DNA from: Hafnia paralvei ATCC 29927 | GTDB taxonomy: Bacteria; Pseudomonadota; Gammaproteobacteria; Enterobacterales; Enterobacteriaceae | Direction of reading: 5' to 3' | Length of the DNA stretch: 64,000 nucleotides | Assembly: GCF_001655005.1 (NCBI RefSeq) | Contig: NZ_LXET01000044.1 | Coordinates: 62,001-126,000, forward strand | Shown: positions 32,656 to 42,010 of the stretch, piece after piece | Numbering within the stretch: the first letter of the stretch is position 1 | Layout of the letters: each line of letters starts with the position of its first letter | Notes under the pieces: generated by a model | What the model was told of the DNA's origin: nothing | The model's input: only the letters and a program-made list of their open reading frames with translations | Database searches by the model: none | Translations under genes and position numbers: made by a program

Positions 32656-34791
32656 GTGCTCTCTTTTGCACCAGGATTAAAGCGCTACGCATACAGTAGC
32701 GCTCTGCTGTATAACTTTCGTATCTTTATCGCACTGGCGGGTGCTGCCGGAGTGCCATGGTTTATCGGTGAGCCACGGCTTACGATTCCGCTTACGCTGG
32801 GCGTAGTGGCTGCGGCACTGACCGATTTAGACGATCGACTCGTTGGTCGCTTGCGTAATTTAGCCATTACCCTCACCTGCTTTTTTATTGCCTCTGCCTC
32901 CATTGAGCTGTTATTTCCCTATCCGTGGCTGTTTGCTATCGGTTTGATGGTATCAACCGTAGGATTTATTCTGCTAGGTGCCTTGGGACAACGCTATGCG
33001 ACCATTGCATTTGGCGCACTACTGATCGCTATTTACACCATGCTAGGTACATCGATGTATCACATCTGGTACCAGCAGCCACTCCTCCTGATAATCGGTG
33101 CAGTGTGGTACAACGTGCTAACGCTGATGGGGCATCTCATTTTTCCCATCCGCCCATTGCAAGAGTCTTTGGCGCGAAGCTACAGCCAGCTAGCCGTTTA
33201 TCTCGATGCCAAATCCAACCTCTTCGATCCCGATCAGGAAGGGAATTTCAATCAACCACTGATTGATGTGGCTATGGCTAACAGTAATCTGGTCACCACG
33301 CTCAACCAAACCAAAGCATCATTGCTCACGCGTTTGAAAGGTGACCGCGGCCAACGCGGAACTCGGCGTACTCTGCACTACTATTTCGTCGCTCAAGACA
33401 TTCATGAACGGGCCAGTTCGTCCCACTTCCAGTACCAGCAACTCAGCGAAATGTTTCGCTATAGTGATGTACTGTTTCGCTTTCAGCGTCTATTAATGCT
33501 TCAAGCCCGCGCTTGTGCTCAGCTATCGCAGTCCATTTTGTTGCAGCAGAAATATCAGCATGACCTACGCTTTGAGCGTGTTTTCACCCACTTGGAAGCC
33601 ACATTACAACGTATTGCTGCTCAGCATGGCCATCAGCATATTCTGGTGAAATCACTGTTTAACCTGCTGCTGAACCTCAAAGCCATTGATGCCCAATTGG
33701 CCAATATAGAATCCGAACAGTCACTCGCAACCGAACGTGAAGAAGAGAATACGCTGTCTGACGATCGTATCAGCGGTTGGAACGACATGAAGCTGCGCAT
33801 CAGTCGTCATCTGACGCCACAATCAGCTCTCTTCCGCCATGCGATCCGCATGTCGATAGTTTTAGGTGTGGGTTATGGCTTTATTCAATTTACCGGTTTA
33901 AACCACGGCTACTGGATTTTGCTCACCAGCCTTTTTGTCTGTCAGCCAAACTATAACGCGACCAAGAGACGGCTCGCACTTCGTGTCGTGGGCACTCTCG
34001 CGGGTGTATTGCTGGGCCTACCCATTCTTTATTTTGTCCCCTCCCTTGAAGGACAAATGGTGTTAATCGTAATCAGCGGCGTTTTATTCTTTGCATTCCG
34101 CAACGTGCAATATGCCCATGCCACTATGTTTATCACCCTACTGGTTTTGCTGTGCTTCAATCTGCTTGGGGAAGGTTTTGAAGTTGCTGGGCCAAGAGTG
34201 TTCGATACATTGGTCGGCTGTGCTATTGCGTGGGCGGCAGTGACCTTTATCTGGCCTGATTGGAAATTCCGTGCGCTGCCTGCCGTAGTGCAAAAAACGC
34301 TGAATGCTGATTGTCGCTACCTCGATGCAATCCTAGTGCAATATCATCAGGGTAAATCAAACGCTCTAGATTATCGTGTTGCACGCCGTGATGCGCATAA
34401 TTGCGATGCTGAACTCGCTTCTGTCATCTCAAATATGTCAGCCGAACCGAAAAACAATGCCCAAACTCAGGAATCGGCATTTCGTCTGCTATGTCTCAAC
34501 CATACCTTGCTGAGCTACATTTCAGCGCTAGGTGCGCATCGCGATCGGTTGGATAACGCGGAAGTTTTGAGCATGCTTGATGATGCTGCCTGCTACATGG
34601 ATGATGCACTTAATTATGACAGTAGCATCGCGGAACGCACCGAAGAGGCCATTCAGAAGCTAAAGCATCGTCTTACCGAGTACTCATCCCCCTCAGATAA
34701 CACTGAACAGCTTGTTGTTCAGCAAATCAGCTTAATGATGGGGGTACTGCCTGAACTAATGCAACTCAAGCAGGGGCTGATGACAAGCTGA
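32656..34791 (+). CDS. yccS: YccS, FUSC-family inner-membrane protein
   Basis: A 711-residue protein of the YccS/YhfK (FUSC/aromatic-acid-exporter-like) family. It has two blocks of about six membrane helices, at about 20-165 and 390-540, separated by a long helical cytoplasmic domain containing GDRGQRGTRRTLHYYFVAQDIHERASSSH. The conserved GYWILLTSLFVCQPNYNAT and GVLFFAFRNVQYAHATMFITLLVLL lie in the second block. The substrate is unknown. It starts at a GTG (32656) 11 bases after yccF; no in-frame ATG is near. A hairpin at 34806-34844 follows. Confidence 0.94.
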   Translation: MLSFAPGLKRYAYSSALLYNFRIFIALAGAAGVPWFIGEPRLTIPLTLGVVAAALTDLDDRLVGRLRNLAITLTCFFIASASIELLFPYPWLFAIGLMVSTVGFILLGALGQRYATIAFGALLIAIYTMLGTSMYHIWYQQPLLLIIGAVWYNVLTLMGHLIFPIRPLQESLARSYSQLAVYLDAKSNLFDPDQEGNFNQPLIDVAMANSNLVTTLNQTKASLLTRLKGDRGQRGTRRTLHYYFVAQDIHERASSSHFQYQQLSEMFRYSDVLFRFQRLLMLQARACAQLSQSILLQQKYQHDLRFERVFTHLEATLQRIAAQHGHQHILVKSLFNLLLNLKAIDAQLANIESEQSLATEREEENTLSDDRISGWNDMKLRISRHLTPQSALFRHAIRMSIVLGVGYGFIQFTGLNHGYWILLTSLFVCQPNYNATKRRLALRVVGTLAGVLLGLPILYFVPSLEGQMVLIVISGVLFFAFRNVQYAHATMFITLLVLLCFNLLGEGFEVAGPRVFDTLVGCAIAWAAVTFIWPDWKFRALPAVVQKTLNADCRYLDAILVQYHQGKSNALDYRVARRDAHNCDAELASVISNMSAEPKNNAQTQESAFRLLCLNHTLLSYISALGAHRDRLDNAEVLSMLDDAACYMDDALNYDSSIAERTEEAIQKLKHRLTEYSSPSDNTEQLVVQQISLMMGVLPELMQLKQGLMTS

Positions 34792-34805
34792 AGCACTGTG
34801 TCATA

Positions 34806-34844
34806 CGTAGGCAGGAAGTGGGAATGTCACTCCCTGCCTACGTG
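34806..34844. terminator. Hairpin between yccS and sxy
   Basis: CGTAGGCAGGAAGTG and CACTCCCTGCCTACG form a long near-perfect stem around a 9-base loop between convergent genes. There is no T-run on either strand, so it may be an mRNA end-stabilising structure rather than a classic terminator. Confidence 0.55.
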
Positions 34845-34853
34845 CAAAGCTCG

Positions 34854-35474
34854 TTACTTCTTTTGCCATCGATATGTGTTGTTTTTTAGCCATTCATCAA
34901 GCGTCATGCGAACCTGGTAAGAAAGAGCTGCCTCATGGCACTTTCGTACTGCGCCTGCCAGATCAAATAATAGTCGATTATGTAAATTGGCATTTAGCTT
35001 CTTAAGCCGAATAAACGCTTCGGTCTCTCCCATGCTAATCAGTTGATCAGCGCTGGTTATCCCAATCTTGCCTAAGAGCCTTTCCATCATATTGTTAATG
35101 TTTGGCAAAGTTCGCAAACCGTCGCTCTCTGCTGCTTTCAATGATTTCAGCTCTATGGATTGCTGTAGCGAGGCATAGGCCAGATGCCGAAGCAAACTGG
35201 GATCGTCCCACATGTTGCATTCGACGCGATAATAGCTAAGACGAACGGGGATCCCTCGTTTGGTGTAAATAAAAGCCTTCATGCCATAAGTAACAAAGCG
35301 AGATTTGAGCTCGTCATGCGCTCGCAAGTAGAGCTCACCATCCGATACAACACCAAACATTGTTTTATCCAGCCATACCCCAAAACCGCCAAACTGCGAG
35401 CGCAATTTCACTGCACCAAGTGAAGAGAAAACTTCATGTGCAATATCCGCTTTGTTGCTAAACAATCCTTTCAT
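34854..35474 (-). CDS. sxy: Sxy/TfoX competence regulator
   Basis: Coactivator that with CRP turns on genes having CRP-S sites, including DNA-uptake genes. The 206 residues have the TfoX N-terminal domain (about 10-100; LGAVKLRSQFGGFGVWLDKTMFGVVSDGELYLRA) and the C-terminal helix-hairpin domain (about 120-195; MMERLLGKIGITSADQLISMGETEAFIRLK). The length is close to E. coli Sxy (209). An AAGGAGAT site precedes the ATG. It is divergent from sulA across 220 bases. Confidence 0.94.
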   Translation of the reverse strand: MKGLFSNKADIAHEVFSSLGAVKLRSQFGGFGVWLDKTMFGVVSDGELYLRAHDELKSRFVTYGMKAFIYTKRGIPVRLSYYRVECNMWDDPSLLRHLAYASLQQSIELKSLKAAESDGLRTLPNINNMMERLLGKIGITSADQLISMGETEAFIRLKKLNANLHNRLLFDLAGAVRKCHEAALSYQVRMTLDEWLKNNTYRWQKK

Positions 35475-35656
35475 GGTTATCTCCTTGTAATTACATTCAC
35501 AGCATAAATATTAAGTTTATTTAGCAATAACAGTGAATTAAGAACATAGCGAATTACCGAAAAGCATCCAAACTGAAAGTGAATTTTGAGCGTTTTTCAT
35601 CACAGATTTGCGAAGAGCATTGTAAAAAATAGGTTGATCTCAGCGCGCCGCCCATG

Positions 35657-35676
35657 TACTGTATATTCATACAGTA
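35657..35676. promoter_or_regulatory. LexA box of sulA
   Basis: TACTGTATATTCATACAGTA is a perfect-armed SOS box (CTGT-N8-ACAG with matching flanks) that ends 20 bases before the sulA start codon. Confidence 0.95.
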
Positions 35677-35696
35677 CACACAGCGAGAACATACTT

Positions 35697-36203
35697 ATGC
35701 GCACACACTCACTGCAGCACTACACCGATCGCCCATCATTTTTAAACACCTCAGCCCATCAACCTGAGGGACAAGAAAATGCTTATGCCGGCGTTATCAG
35801 TGAATTAGTCTATAGCGAACATCAGCCTATGTTGTCATTGCTTTTGCTTCCATTGCTGCGTCAGCTAGGTAAGCAATCTCGCTGGTTACTTTGGCTTAAC
35901 CCACAGCATAAACTGAGCAAACAATGGTTAGCCGATTCTGGATTACCGGCTAGCAAGGTGATGCAACTCAACCAGATTGAACCCGTAGACTCTATTTATG
36001 CGATGGAATGTGCTTTACGTAGTGGTAACTATAGTGTGGTATTGGGCTGGCTTCCGCCGCTGACACAAAATGAACGGGCAAGATTAAGAAAAGCGGCTCA
36101 GGATGGAGAGTGTTTTGGACTGATCATGCAGCCCGATCACAATGTGGAATCCGATAACGGACAACTAAACCTGCTAAAAATTCAGTCTAAATTGTTTCAT
36201 TGA
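35697..36203 (+). CDS. sulA: SulA cell-division inhibitor
   Basis: SOS-induced inhibitor that binds FtsZ and blocks septation, degraded by Lon. The 168-residue sequence has ISELVYSEHQPMLSLLLLPLLRQLGKQSRWLLWL, VMQLNQIEP and the late AMECALRSGNYSVVLGWLP of the family, and ends KLFH, fitting the Lon-recognised C-terminal histidine. I chose the ATG at 35697; the open frame upstream (from 35586) runs through the LexA box and cannot be coding. ompA follows after 357 bases, as in E. coli. Confidence 0.95.
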   Translation: MRTHSLQHYTDRPSFLNTSAHQPEGQENAYAGVISELVYSEHQPMLSLLLLPLLRQLGKQSRWLLWLNPQHKLSKQWLADSGLPASKVMQLNQIEPVDSIYAMECALRSGNYSVVLGWLPPLTQNERARLRKAAQDGECFGLIMQPDHNVESDNGQLNLLKIQSKLFH

Positions 36204-36560
36204 GTAAATTTAAGAGAAATCTTATCAAAAATATTTTTTCTCTGCTAATAAGTTAATTTTATAGCAGAAAGCCGCATCACACCTGAGTTACTGCTCTTTT
36301 TTACGAAAAAAACGACGTTTATTTTTTGAACAAAACGTTAAACGAAGTGTACATATACATCGTTTTTTTGTTGAGCTATATCACATCGTACTTGTAAGTT
36401 TCTAATCTCGTTGTAGACTTGTTATCGCGAAGGTTGCTCTATAACGCCAAGAAAATTGGCACAGTAATTAATCGAGCGAAAACCTAGCAAAGGATTTTAA
36501 CCAAGGGCTAATTGTAGCATTCTAGCTCTTTGGCCTATTTGGATGATAACGAGGCGCAAA
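36204..36560 (+). other. ompA promoter and leader region
   Basis: AT-rich 357 bases. The proximal part has a hairpin-like AAGAGAAA...TTTCTCT just after sulA. Further right, TTGAGCTATATCACA (near 36374) resembles half of a CRP site. The last 130 bases should be the long ompA mRNA leader known to stabilise the message and to be targeted by small RNAs in relatives. Confidence 0.5.
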
Positions 36561-37616
36561 ATGAAAAAGACAGCTATCGCATTAGCAGTGGCACTCGCTG
36601 GTTTCGCTACCGTAGCGCAAGCAGCACCTAAAGATGATACTTGGTATGTTGGTGGTAAACTGGGCTGGTCCCACTACTACGACAACAGCATCAACCATTT
36701 TGGTAGCACCAACGTACGTCCTGACCAGTTCGGTGGCGGTGCGTTCTTCGGTTACCAAGCAAACCCATACCTGGGCTTTGAAATGGGCTACGACTGGTTA
36801 GGTCGTATGGAATACCGTGGCGACAACAACGGTGCTTTCAAATCTCAAGGCGTTCAATTGGCTGCTAAACTGAGCTACCCAATTGCTGACGATCTGGACA
36901 TCTACACCCGTCTGGGTGGTATGGTATGGCGTGCTGACGGTTCTGCAAACTCTGCAACCAAAGGCCGTTACATCGATAGCAACGACACCGGTGTTTCTCC
37001 ACTGGCTGCAATCGGTGTTGAATACGCACTGAACAAAGACTGGGCTACCCGTCTTGACTATCAGTTCGTAAGCAACATTGGTGATGCTAACGAAACTGCT
37101 GCACGTCCAGACAACACCCTGCTGAGCGTTGGTGTTACCTACCGTTTCGGTCAGGATGAAGCTGCTCCAGCTCCAGCACCAGCTCCAGCTCCAGCACCAG
37201 TTGTTGAAACCAAGCGTTTCACTCTGAAGTCTGACGTTCTGTTCAACTTCAACAAAGCGACTCTGAAACCACAAGGCCAGCAGGCTCTGGATCAGATGTA
37301 TGCACAGTTAAGCAACCTGGATCCAAAAGATGGTTCCGTAGTTGTTCTGGGTTACACTGACCGTATCGGTTCTGAGCAGTACAACCAGAAGCTGTCTGAA
37401 CAGCGCGCACAGAGCGTTGTAGATTACCTGGTATCTAAAGGTATCCCTGCAGACAAAATCTCTGCACGTGGCATGGGCAAAGCTGATCCAGTTACTGGTT
37501 CTACCTGTGACAACGTTAAAGCTCGCGCAGCTCTGATCGAGTGCTTGGCTCCAGATCGTCGCGTAGAAATCGAAGTTAAAGGCATCAAAGACGTTGTAAC
37601 TCAGCCACAGGCTTAA
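36561..37616 (+). CDS. ompA: OmpA outer-membrane porin/structural protein
   Basis: Major outer-membrane protein with an 8-stranded N-terminal barrel and a C-terminal periplasmic peptidoglycan-binding domain. The 351-residue precursor has a 21-residue signal peptide ending AQA before APKDDTWYVGGKLGW. The barrel runs to about 195, followed by an Ala-Pro linker of six AP repeats and the OmpA domain (NFNKATLKPQGQQALDQMY, GYTDRIGSEQYNQKLSEQRA, CLAPDRRVEIEV). I chose the ATG at 36561 with GAGG upstream; an ATG at 36543 lies before the ribosome-binding site. Codon use is that of a highly expressed gene. Confidence 0.98.
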   Translation: MKKTAIALAVALAGFATVAQAAPKDDTWYVGGKLGWSHYYDNSINHFGSTNVRPDQFGGGAFFGYQANPYLGFEMGYDWLGRMEYRGDNNGAFKSQGVQLAAKLSYPIADDLDIYTRLGGMVWRADGSANSATKGRYIDSNDTGVSPLAAIGVEYALNKDWATRLDYQFVSNIGDANETAARPDNTLLSVGVTYRFGQDEAAPAPAPAPAPAPVVETKRFTLKSDVLFNFNKATLKPQGQQALDQMYAQLSNLDPKDGSVVVLGYTDRIGSEQYNQKLSEQRAQSVVDYLVSKGIPADKISARGMGKADPVTGSTCDNVKARAALIECLAPDRRVEIEVKGIKDVVTQPQA

Positions 37617-37640
37617 GTTAACGCGTAGTTCCTTTAATTA

Positions 37641-37670
37641 AAAAAGCCTCGCTAAGCGAGGCTTTTTTTT
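37641..37670 (+). terminator. Terminator after ompA
   Basis: GCCTCGC, loop TAA, GCGAGGC, then eight T's. Confidence 0.92.
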
Positions 37671-37734
37671 ATCTGTTTAATCAACTTGTTATTCAACTTC
37701 AGTCATAATCAAATCGAAAAAATTTTGTTTATGA

Positions 37735-38193
37735 TTACTCAGTGGTTTTTCCCAGAAATGACTGGAGATCTTTCTTGAGCGAAGACATTTTATTGGCGTA
37801 CTGTTCTTTACGCTCGGCATCTTCTATCAATTGCACAATCGTTTCAGATAGCGTGCTACCACGACGCTGAGCAAGCCCAGCTAATCTTTGCCAAACCAGA
37901 TACTCCAAATCAATGGATTTTTTACGTGTATGCATATGTTCAGCGTTAAAATGACGCTTACGACGAGCACGAATCGTTTGTTTCATCTTGTTTTGTAGAT
38001 CTGGGTTCATGTGTTCCCGAATCCACTCTTGAACATGCACAGGGTCATTCTCAAGCTTTAGCAGCAGCTCAACAGCCTGCTGTGCCATACTACTTTCTAG
38101 ATAGCGTGTAACAGATTCACCCTCACGGTGTTTTTTCACCAGGTATTTCCACTTCCACCCACTTTCCAGATTTTCAAGCTGTTGGTATTTCAT
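37735..38193 (-). CDS. matP: MatP, Ter macrodomain organiser
   Basis: Binds matS sites and organises the terminus region of the chromosome, also contacting the division machinery through ZapB. The 152 residues closely match E. coli MatP: MKYQQLENLESGWKWKYLVKKHREGE at the start, ARRKRHFNAEHMHTRKKSIDLEYLVWQRLAGLAQRRG (the ribbon-helix-helix) and a C-terminal coiled coil. I chose the ATG at 38193 by this match; the open frame extends 15 codons upstream. It is divergent from lonH. Confidence 0.96.
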   Translation of the reverse strand: MKYQQLENLESGWKWKYLVKKHREGESVTRYLESSMAQQAVELLLKLENDPVHVQEWIREHMNPDLQNKMKQTIRARRKRHFNAEHMHTRKKSIDLEYLVWQRLAGLAQRRGSTLSETIVQLIEDAERKEQYANKMSSLKKDLQSFLGKTTE

Positions 38194-38392
38194 TGAGATA
38201 TCTGCCAGTGACACGGTAACTTTGTATAAGAATAACAACTTTTTTCAGATTTGCAGATATTTCATGATTTATTATTGATTGTTTTTTATACATACCGGTT
38301 TCCAAATCACTTCCTTTTAACTCTTCTGCTGTTGTTTCCTGTGCAGCACGGTGGAATCTTGTATAATTGCGGTTTTCCTACTGACAATAAAA

Positions 38393-40147
38393 TTGACGAC
38401 TTTGAGCAATTATCGACTCGACTGGCAATCGCTACTGCCCGATACGACACCTTATCAATCTGTTTTCGCTGCAGCAGCACAACAGCCTGCGCTGACATTT
38501 TCGGAATATCAGCCTCGCCTTGAAAACAGTTTGGCCCATTTCTGCCATCCGCAATCGCCATCACCTTTTATGATCCTGAAGGCGGAAGAGACTTATGAAT
38601 ATCTGGCACTCATCCACCGTGCAACCGGAGAGTTGCTCCCAGAGTTAACCCTGCGCGGCAGCCAATATCACATCGATGGTATGCACGTCAGCATCATGCC
38701 CGCGGACAAACATCAGTCCAATTTTGCAGCGACCGCAACCTCTCTTTTTGCTGATTGGTATGAGGGCGAGCAGCTGTTCGGTACAGTCCGTCAGTCCAAC
38801 GGAAAAATTACCCTTGAGCCAGGCATGGTTCATCACGCAAACGGCGGTGTGTTGATCCTGTCGTTGCGTACCATGCTCGCTCAGCCGTTGCTTTGGCTGC
38901 GACTGAAACAAATCGTTCTTGGCCGCAAGTTTAAGTGGTTCTCACCTGATGAGAATAAACCACTACCGGTGCATATTCCTGATATGCCAATTGACCTCAA
39001 GGTTATCTTGGTCAGCGACCGCGAAGGATTAGCTGATTTTCAAGATATGGAGCCAGATTTATGCTTTAACTCGCTTTATGGCGAGTTTGAAGCCGATATG
39101 TCACTGGTGGACACTGATGACATGCGGCGCTGGTGCTCGCTGGTCACTACCATTGCCAATGAATACCAACTTCCCGCAATTGCGGAAGATGCTTGGCCTG
39201 TTTTAGTCAATACTGCCATCCGTGCGATTGGCGATCAGGGTAACCTGCCCCTTAGCCCAACGCTTATAGCGCGTACTCTTCGCGAAGCGGCGTTGCATAG
39301 TAATGACGTCATTGATGCCCAAGCGCTTAATGAAACGTTAGCTGTGCGCCGTTGGCGAGAAGGCTATCTGGCCGAGCGTATGCATGACGAAATAGAGCTT
39401 GGGCAAATTTTGATCGAGACCGAAGGCGAAGTCATTGGGCAAATCAATGGGCTTTCCGTCTTGGAATATCCAGGTCATCCTCTCATGTTCGGTGAGCCCT
39501 CTCGTATCACCTGCGCAGTACATTTAGGTGATGGCGAGTTTACCGACGTTGAGCGTAAAGCTGAATTGGGAGGTAATCTGCATGCTAAAGGCATGATGAT
39601 TATGCAAGCCTTCCTGATTTCTGAACTGGATCTAGAACAGCAATTGCCCTTCTCCGCCTCTATTGTATTTGAGCAATCATATGGCGAGGTTGATGGGGAT
39701 AGTGCATCGCTTGCAGAACTTTGCGCATTAATCAGCGCGCTGTCGCTAGCACCAATCAATCAGCAGATCGCCGTAACCGGTTCTGTTGACCAATTTGGCC
39801 ATGTACAGCCTATTGGTGGCGTGAATGAAAAGATAGAAGGCTTCTTTGAGGCTTGTCAACGCCGAGGCCTTACAGGGACGCAGGGCGTGATTATCCCTGC
39901 GACTAACGTGCGCCATTTATGCTTGAATGCTGAAGTTATTGAGGCTGTTAAAGCCGGAACATTCCACCTCTGGGCTGTAGAAAATGCAGAGGATGCTTTA
40001 CCTATTCTGACGGGAATTGCCTACCGCAGTGAGAGTGGGCCTAGCCTGATCGGCGCCATTCAGGAACGCATTGCAGCAATCAGCCCATTAGATAAACGTC
40101 AGCTACCTTGGCCTCTACGCTGGCTAAACTGGTTCAACCATGGCTGA
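38393..40147 (+). CDS. lonH: LonH/YcbZ, Lon-like protease
   Basis: Lon-related protein with a degenerate ATPase-like N-terminal region and a C-terminal Lon protease domain (about 365-560). The Ser-Lys dyad is visible: Ser in GEVDGDSASLAEL and Lys in GGVNEKIEGF. The E. coli product is 586 residues. A TTG start at 38393 gives 584 and aligns TTLSNYRLDWQSLLPDT with the E. coli start, so I prefer it. A GTG at 38351 would add 14 residues but overlaps a TATAAT that looks like its own -10 element (38362-38367). Its stop codon lies inside the FadR site of fabA. Confidence 0.88.
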   Translation: MTTLSNYRLDWQSLLPDTTPYQSVFAAAAQQPALTFSEYQPRLENSLAHFCHPQSPSPFMILKAEETYEYLALIHRATGELLPELTLRGSQYHIDGMHVSIMPADKHQSNFAATATSLFADWYEGEQLFGTVRQSNGKITLEPGMVHHANGGVLILSLRTMLAQPLLWLRLKQIVLGRKFKWFSPDENKPLPVHIPDMPIDLKVILVSDREGLADFQDMEPDLCFNSLYGEFEADMSLVDTDDMRRWCSLVTTIANEYQLPAIAEDAWPVLVNTAIRAIGDQGNLPLSPTLIARTLREAALHSNDVIDAQALNETLAVRRWREGYLAERMHDEIELGQILIETEGEVIGQINGLSVLEYPGHPLMFGEPSRITCAVHLGDGEFTDVERKAELGGNLHAKGMMIMQAFLISELDLEQQLPFSASIVFEQSYGEVDGDSASLAELCALISALSLAPINQQIAVTGSVDQFGHVQPIGGVNEKIEGFFEACQRRGLTGTQGVIIPATNVRHLCLNAEVIEAVKAGTFHLWAVENAEDALPILTGIAYRSESGPSLIGAIQERIAAISPLDKRQLPWPLRWLNWFNHG

Positions 40148-40159
40148 TCGGACTTGTTG
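40144..40159. promoter_or_regulatory. FadR site upstream of fabA
   Basis: CTGATCGGACTTGTTG matches the known E. coli fabA FadR operator. FadR bound here activates fabA. It overlaps the lonH stop codon. Confidence 0.8.
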
Positions 40160-40177
40160 AGCGTACACGTGTTAGCT
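40160..40177. promoter_or_regulatory. FabR site upstream of fabA
   Basis: AGCGTACACGTGTTAGCT is the FabR repressor palindrome found before fabA and fabB in enterobacteria; it follows directly after the FadR site. Confidence 0.85.
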
Positions 40178-40215
40178 AAGATGCACCCTTCATTAAAATA
40201 AGGCTTACAAGAATT

Positions 40216-40734
40216 ATGGTAGATAAACGCGACTCTTATACTAAAGAAGACCTGGAAGCGTCAGGACGCGGCGAACTGTTTGGCGCAGGTGGCCCCCCAC
40301 TACCATCAGGCAATATGCTGATGATGGATCGCGTCGTAAAAATGACTGAAGACGGCGGTAACTACAATAAAGGCTATGTAGAAGCTGAGCTGGATATCAA
40401 TCCTGACCTATGGTTCTTTGGCTGCCACTTTGTTGGCGATCCCGTGATGCCTGGCTGCTTGGGCTTAGATGCTATGTGGCAGCTCGTAGGGTTCTACCTC
40501 GGTTGGCTCGGCGGTGAAGGTAAAGGGCGCGCGCTGGGCGTTGGTGAAGTGAAGTTCACTGGGCAAGTCTTGCCTACCGCCAAAAAAGTCACTTATCGCA
40601 TCCACTTTAAGCGTGTTATCAATCGCCGCTTGATCATGGGTATGGCGGATGGTGAAGTATTAGTTGATGGTCAGGTGATTTACAACGCATCAGATCTTAA
40701 AGTGGGTCTGTTCAAAGATACCAGCGCATTCTAA
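40216..40734 (+). CDS. fabA: FabA, 3-hydroxydecanoyl-ACP dehydratase/isomerase
   Basis: Dehydrates 3-hydroxydecanoyl-ACP and isomerises the trans-2 product to cis-3, the branch point of unsaturated fatty-acid synthesis. The 172-residue sequence has the active-site His71 in FFGCHFVGDPVMPGCLGLDAMWQ, with Asp85 in the same segment. It is of normal length and closely matches E. coli FabA. FadR and FabR operators lie just upstream and an intrinsic terminator follows. Confidence 0.98.
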   Translation: MVDKRDSYTKEDLEASGRGELFGAGGPPLPSGNMLMMDRVVKMTEDGGNYNKGYVEAELDINPDLWFFGCHFVGDPVMPGCLGLDAMWQLVGFYLGWLGGEGKGRALGVGEVKFTGQVLPTAKKVTYRIHFKRVINRRLIMGMADGEVLVDGQVIYNASDLKVGLFKDTSAF

Positions 40735-40752
40735 TCTAAAACTGTCTATGAT

Positions 40753-40782
40753 AAAAAAAGCGCAGTCTCCTGCGCTTTTTTA
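40753..40782 (+). terminator. Terminator after fabA
   Basis: AAAAAGCGCAG, loop TCTC, CTGCGCTTTTTT; it may also serve the convergent LysR-type gene. Confidence 0.88.
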
Positions 40783-40808
40783 TTTTGATAGGCATATATT
40801 AGGTCATA

Positions 40809-41750
40809 TTAGGGATGAACGCTTTTGTTATTCATAACAAACGTTTCTCTCACCCTCTCAACTAACTCTAATAGTGCTTTATCCTGAAGTGCTTTCTTAC
40901 TGTACGACATATAGACTTCGTAAGAACCTAAATCGACGTCACATTCTAAACGTTTAAGATTATATATATCTTTAAATTTCTCGTACATTGACTCAGGGAA
41001 AAAACCTATGTCATTTGTTTTTTCAATTACTGACAATGCAATAAGAGAAGATGGTGATGCAAAGGAAATAACGCGCTTACCCAAAAGGACGTCTATTTTA
41101 GATTTAAACTCATTAATTTTCTTTCTGTCTTTAATTATAGTAATACAGCGCTCATCCTTTAAACTATTCGCCGACAGAGAATCTTTCAGCCTTGGATGAT
41201 CTTTACCGCATACGGCGACAATCTTTTCTCGGAAAATCAATTCAGACTCAATCGCTGAGTTAAAGATCGGCGCAATATCAAAAATAATATCTGTCTTATG
41301 GTACAGCAGCGCATGTTCCACGCCAACAGCATCTTCGGGCAACAGATTATGCACAATACGACATTTCAGCTTAGGTAATGACATCAAATGACTACAGATG
41401 TCGGGTATCAGAACCTGAGCCAGATGAGGGTCGCTCCAGATGACTAGATTACGAATGCTATCGCCTTTGTCTGCAAAAATATCAATAATGCCACTTAAAC
41501 TACCCTTGATATTTTCATGCATACTATCAGCAAAGACCGTCGCAGATATCCCCTTGCCATATCTGATAAAAAGTGGGTCTGGGAAATACTGTCTCAGCCT
41601 CTGAATGCTTTGACTTACCGCCGGAGATGTCATACCTAAAATATCGGCAGCTTTACTTACACTTTTGTAATAGTACACCGCTTCAAAAACTGTCAATAAA
41701 TTAAGGTCAAACTTCCTTAGTGACTTTAAACTATCCTGATGTTCAAACAT
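40809..41750 (-). CDS. LysR-type transcriptional regulator
   Basis: A 313-residue LysR-family regulator. The N-terminal winged helix-turn-helix (FDLNLLTVFEAVYYYKSVSKAAD, then LGMTSPAVSQSIQRLRQYFPDPLF) is clear; the effector domain begins at about residue 95 and includes DIIFDIAP and SLIALSVIEKTNDIGFFPES. The AVYYYKS and DPLFIRYGKGISAT pattern recalls the LeuO/NodD-like branch, but I do not assign a specific member. The ATG at 41750 has GGAG 7 bases upstream; a codon at 41771 adds 7 residues. It stands between fabA and rmf, where E. coli has no gene. It is AT-rich (about 40% GC by eye), which suggests acquisition or lineage-specific retention. Target genes are unknown. Confidence 0.9.
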   Translation of the reverse strand: MFEHQDSLKSLRKFDLNLLTVFEAVYYYKSVSKAADILGMTSPAVSQSIQRLRQYFPDPLFIRYGKGISATVFADSMHENIKGSLSGIIDIFADKGDSIRNLVIWSDPHLAQVLIPDICSHLMSLPKLKCRIVHNLLPEDAVGVEHALLYHKTDIIFDIAPIFNSAIESELIFREKIVAVCGKDHPRLKDSLSANSLKDERCITIIKDRKKINEFKSKIDVLLGKRVISFASPSSLIALSVIEKTNDIGFFPESMYEKFKDIYNLKRLECDVDLGSYEVYMSYSKKALQDKALLELVERVRETFVMNNKSVHP

Positions 41751-42010
41751 CCCAATAACTCCAAATAGCAAATTCCATTTTTGATACTATGTGAATCACT
41801 TGATTCATTAAAAATGAAAATGTGATTCGACTTTTTTATTCGTCCATGGAATGAATTTACCACCCTATAATAATTTCATTCAAGCATACATTATCTGATA
41901 GGTTATAAAGAATAAAGCCTATTTTAATCTAGGTTTAAATATATAATCTGATGCATATAAAAATATTAACTTAAAATCGAATACATTCACCAAGATATCA
42001 GTTATCAAAT
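41751..42010. other. AT-rich spacer between the LysR-type gene and rmf
   Basis: No gene is seen. It contains the leftward promoter region of the LysR-type gene. TGATTCG...GATTCA-like short inverted motifs near 41798-41828 (GTGAATCACTTGATTCATT) could be its autoregulatory site. Confidence 0.4.

Noticed and set aside
36204..36560. Small gene in the ompA leader
   Set aside because: No frame with a start and ribosome-binding site; the long leader is a known trait of ompA.
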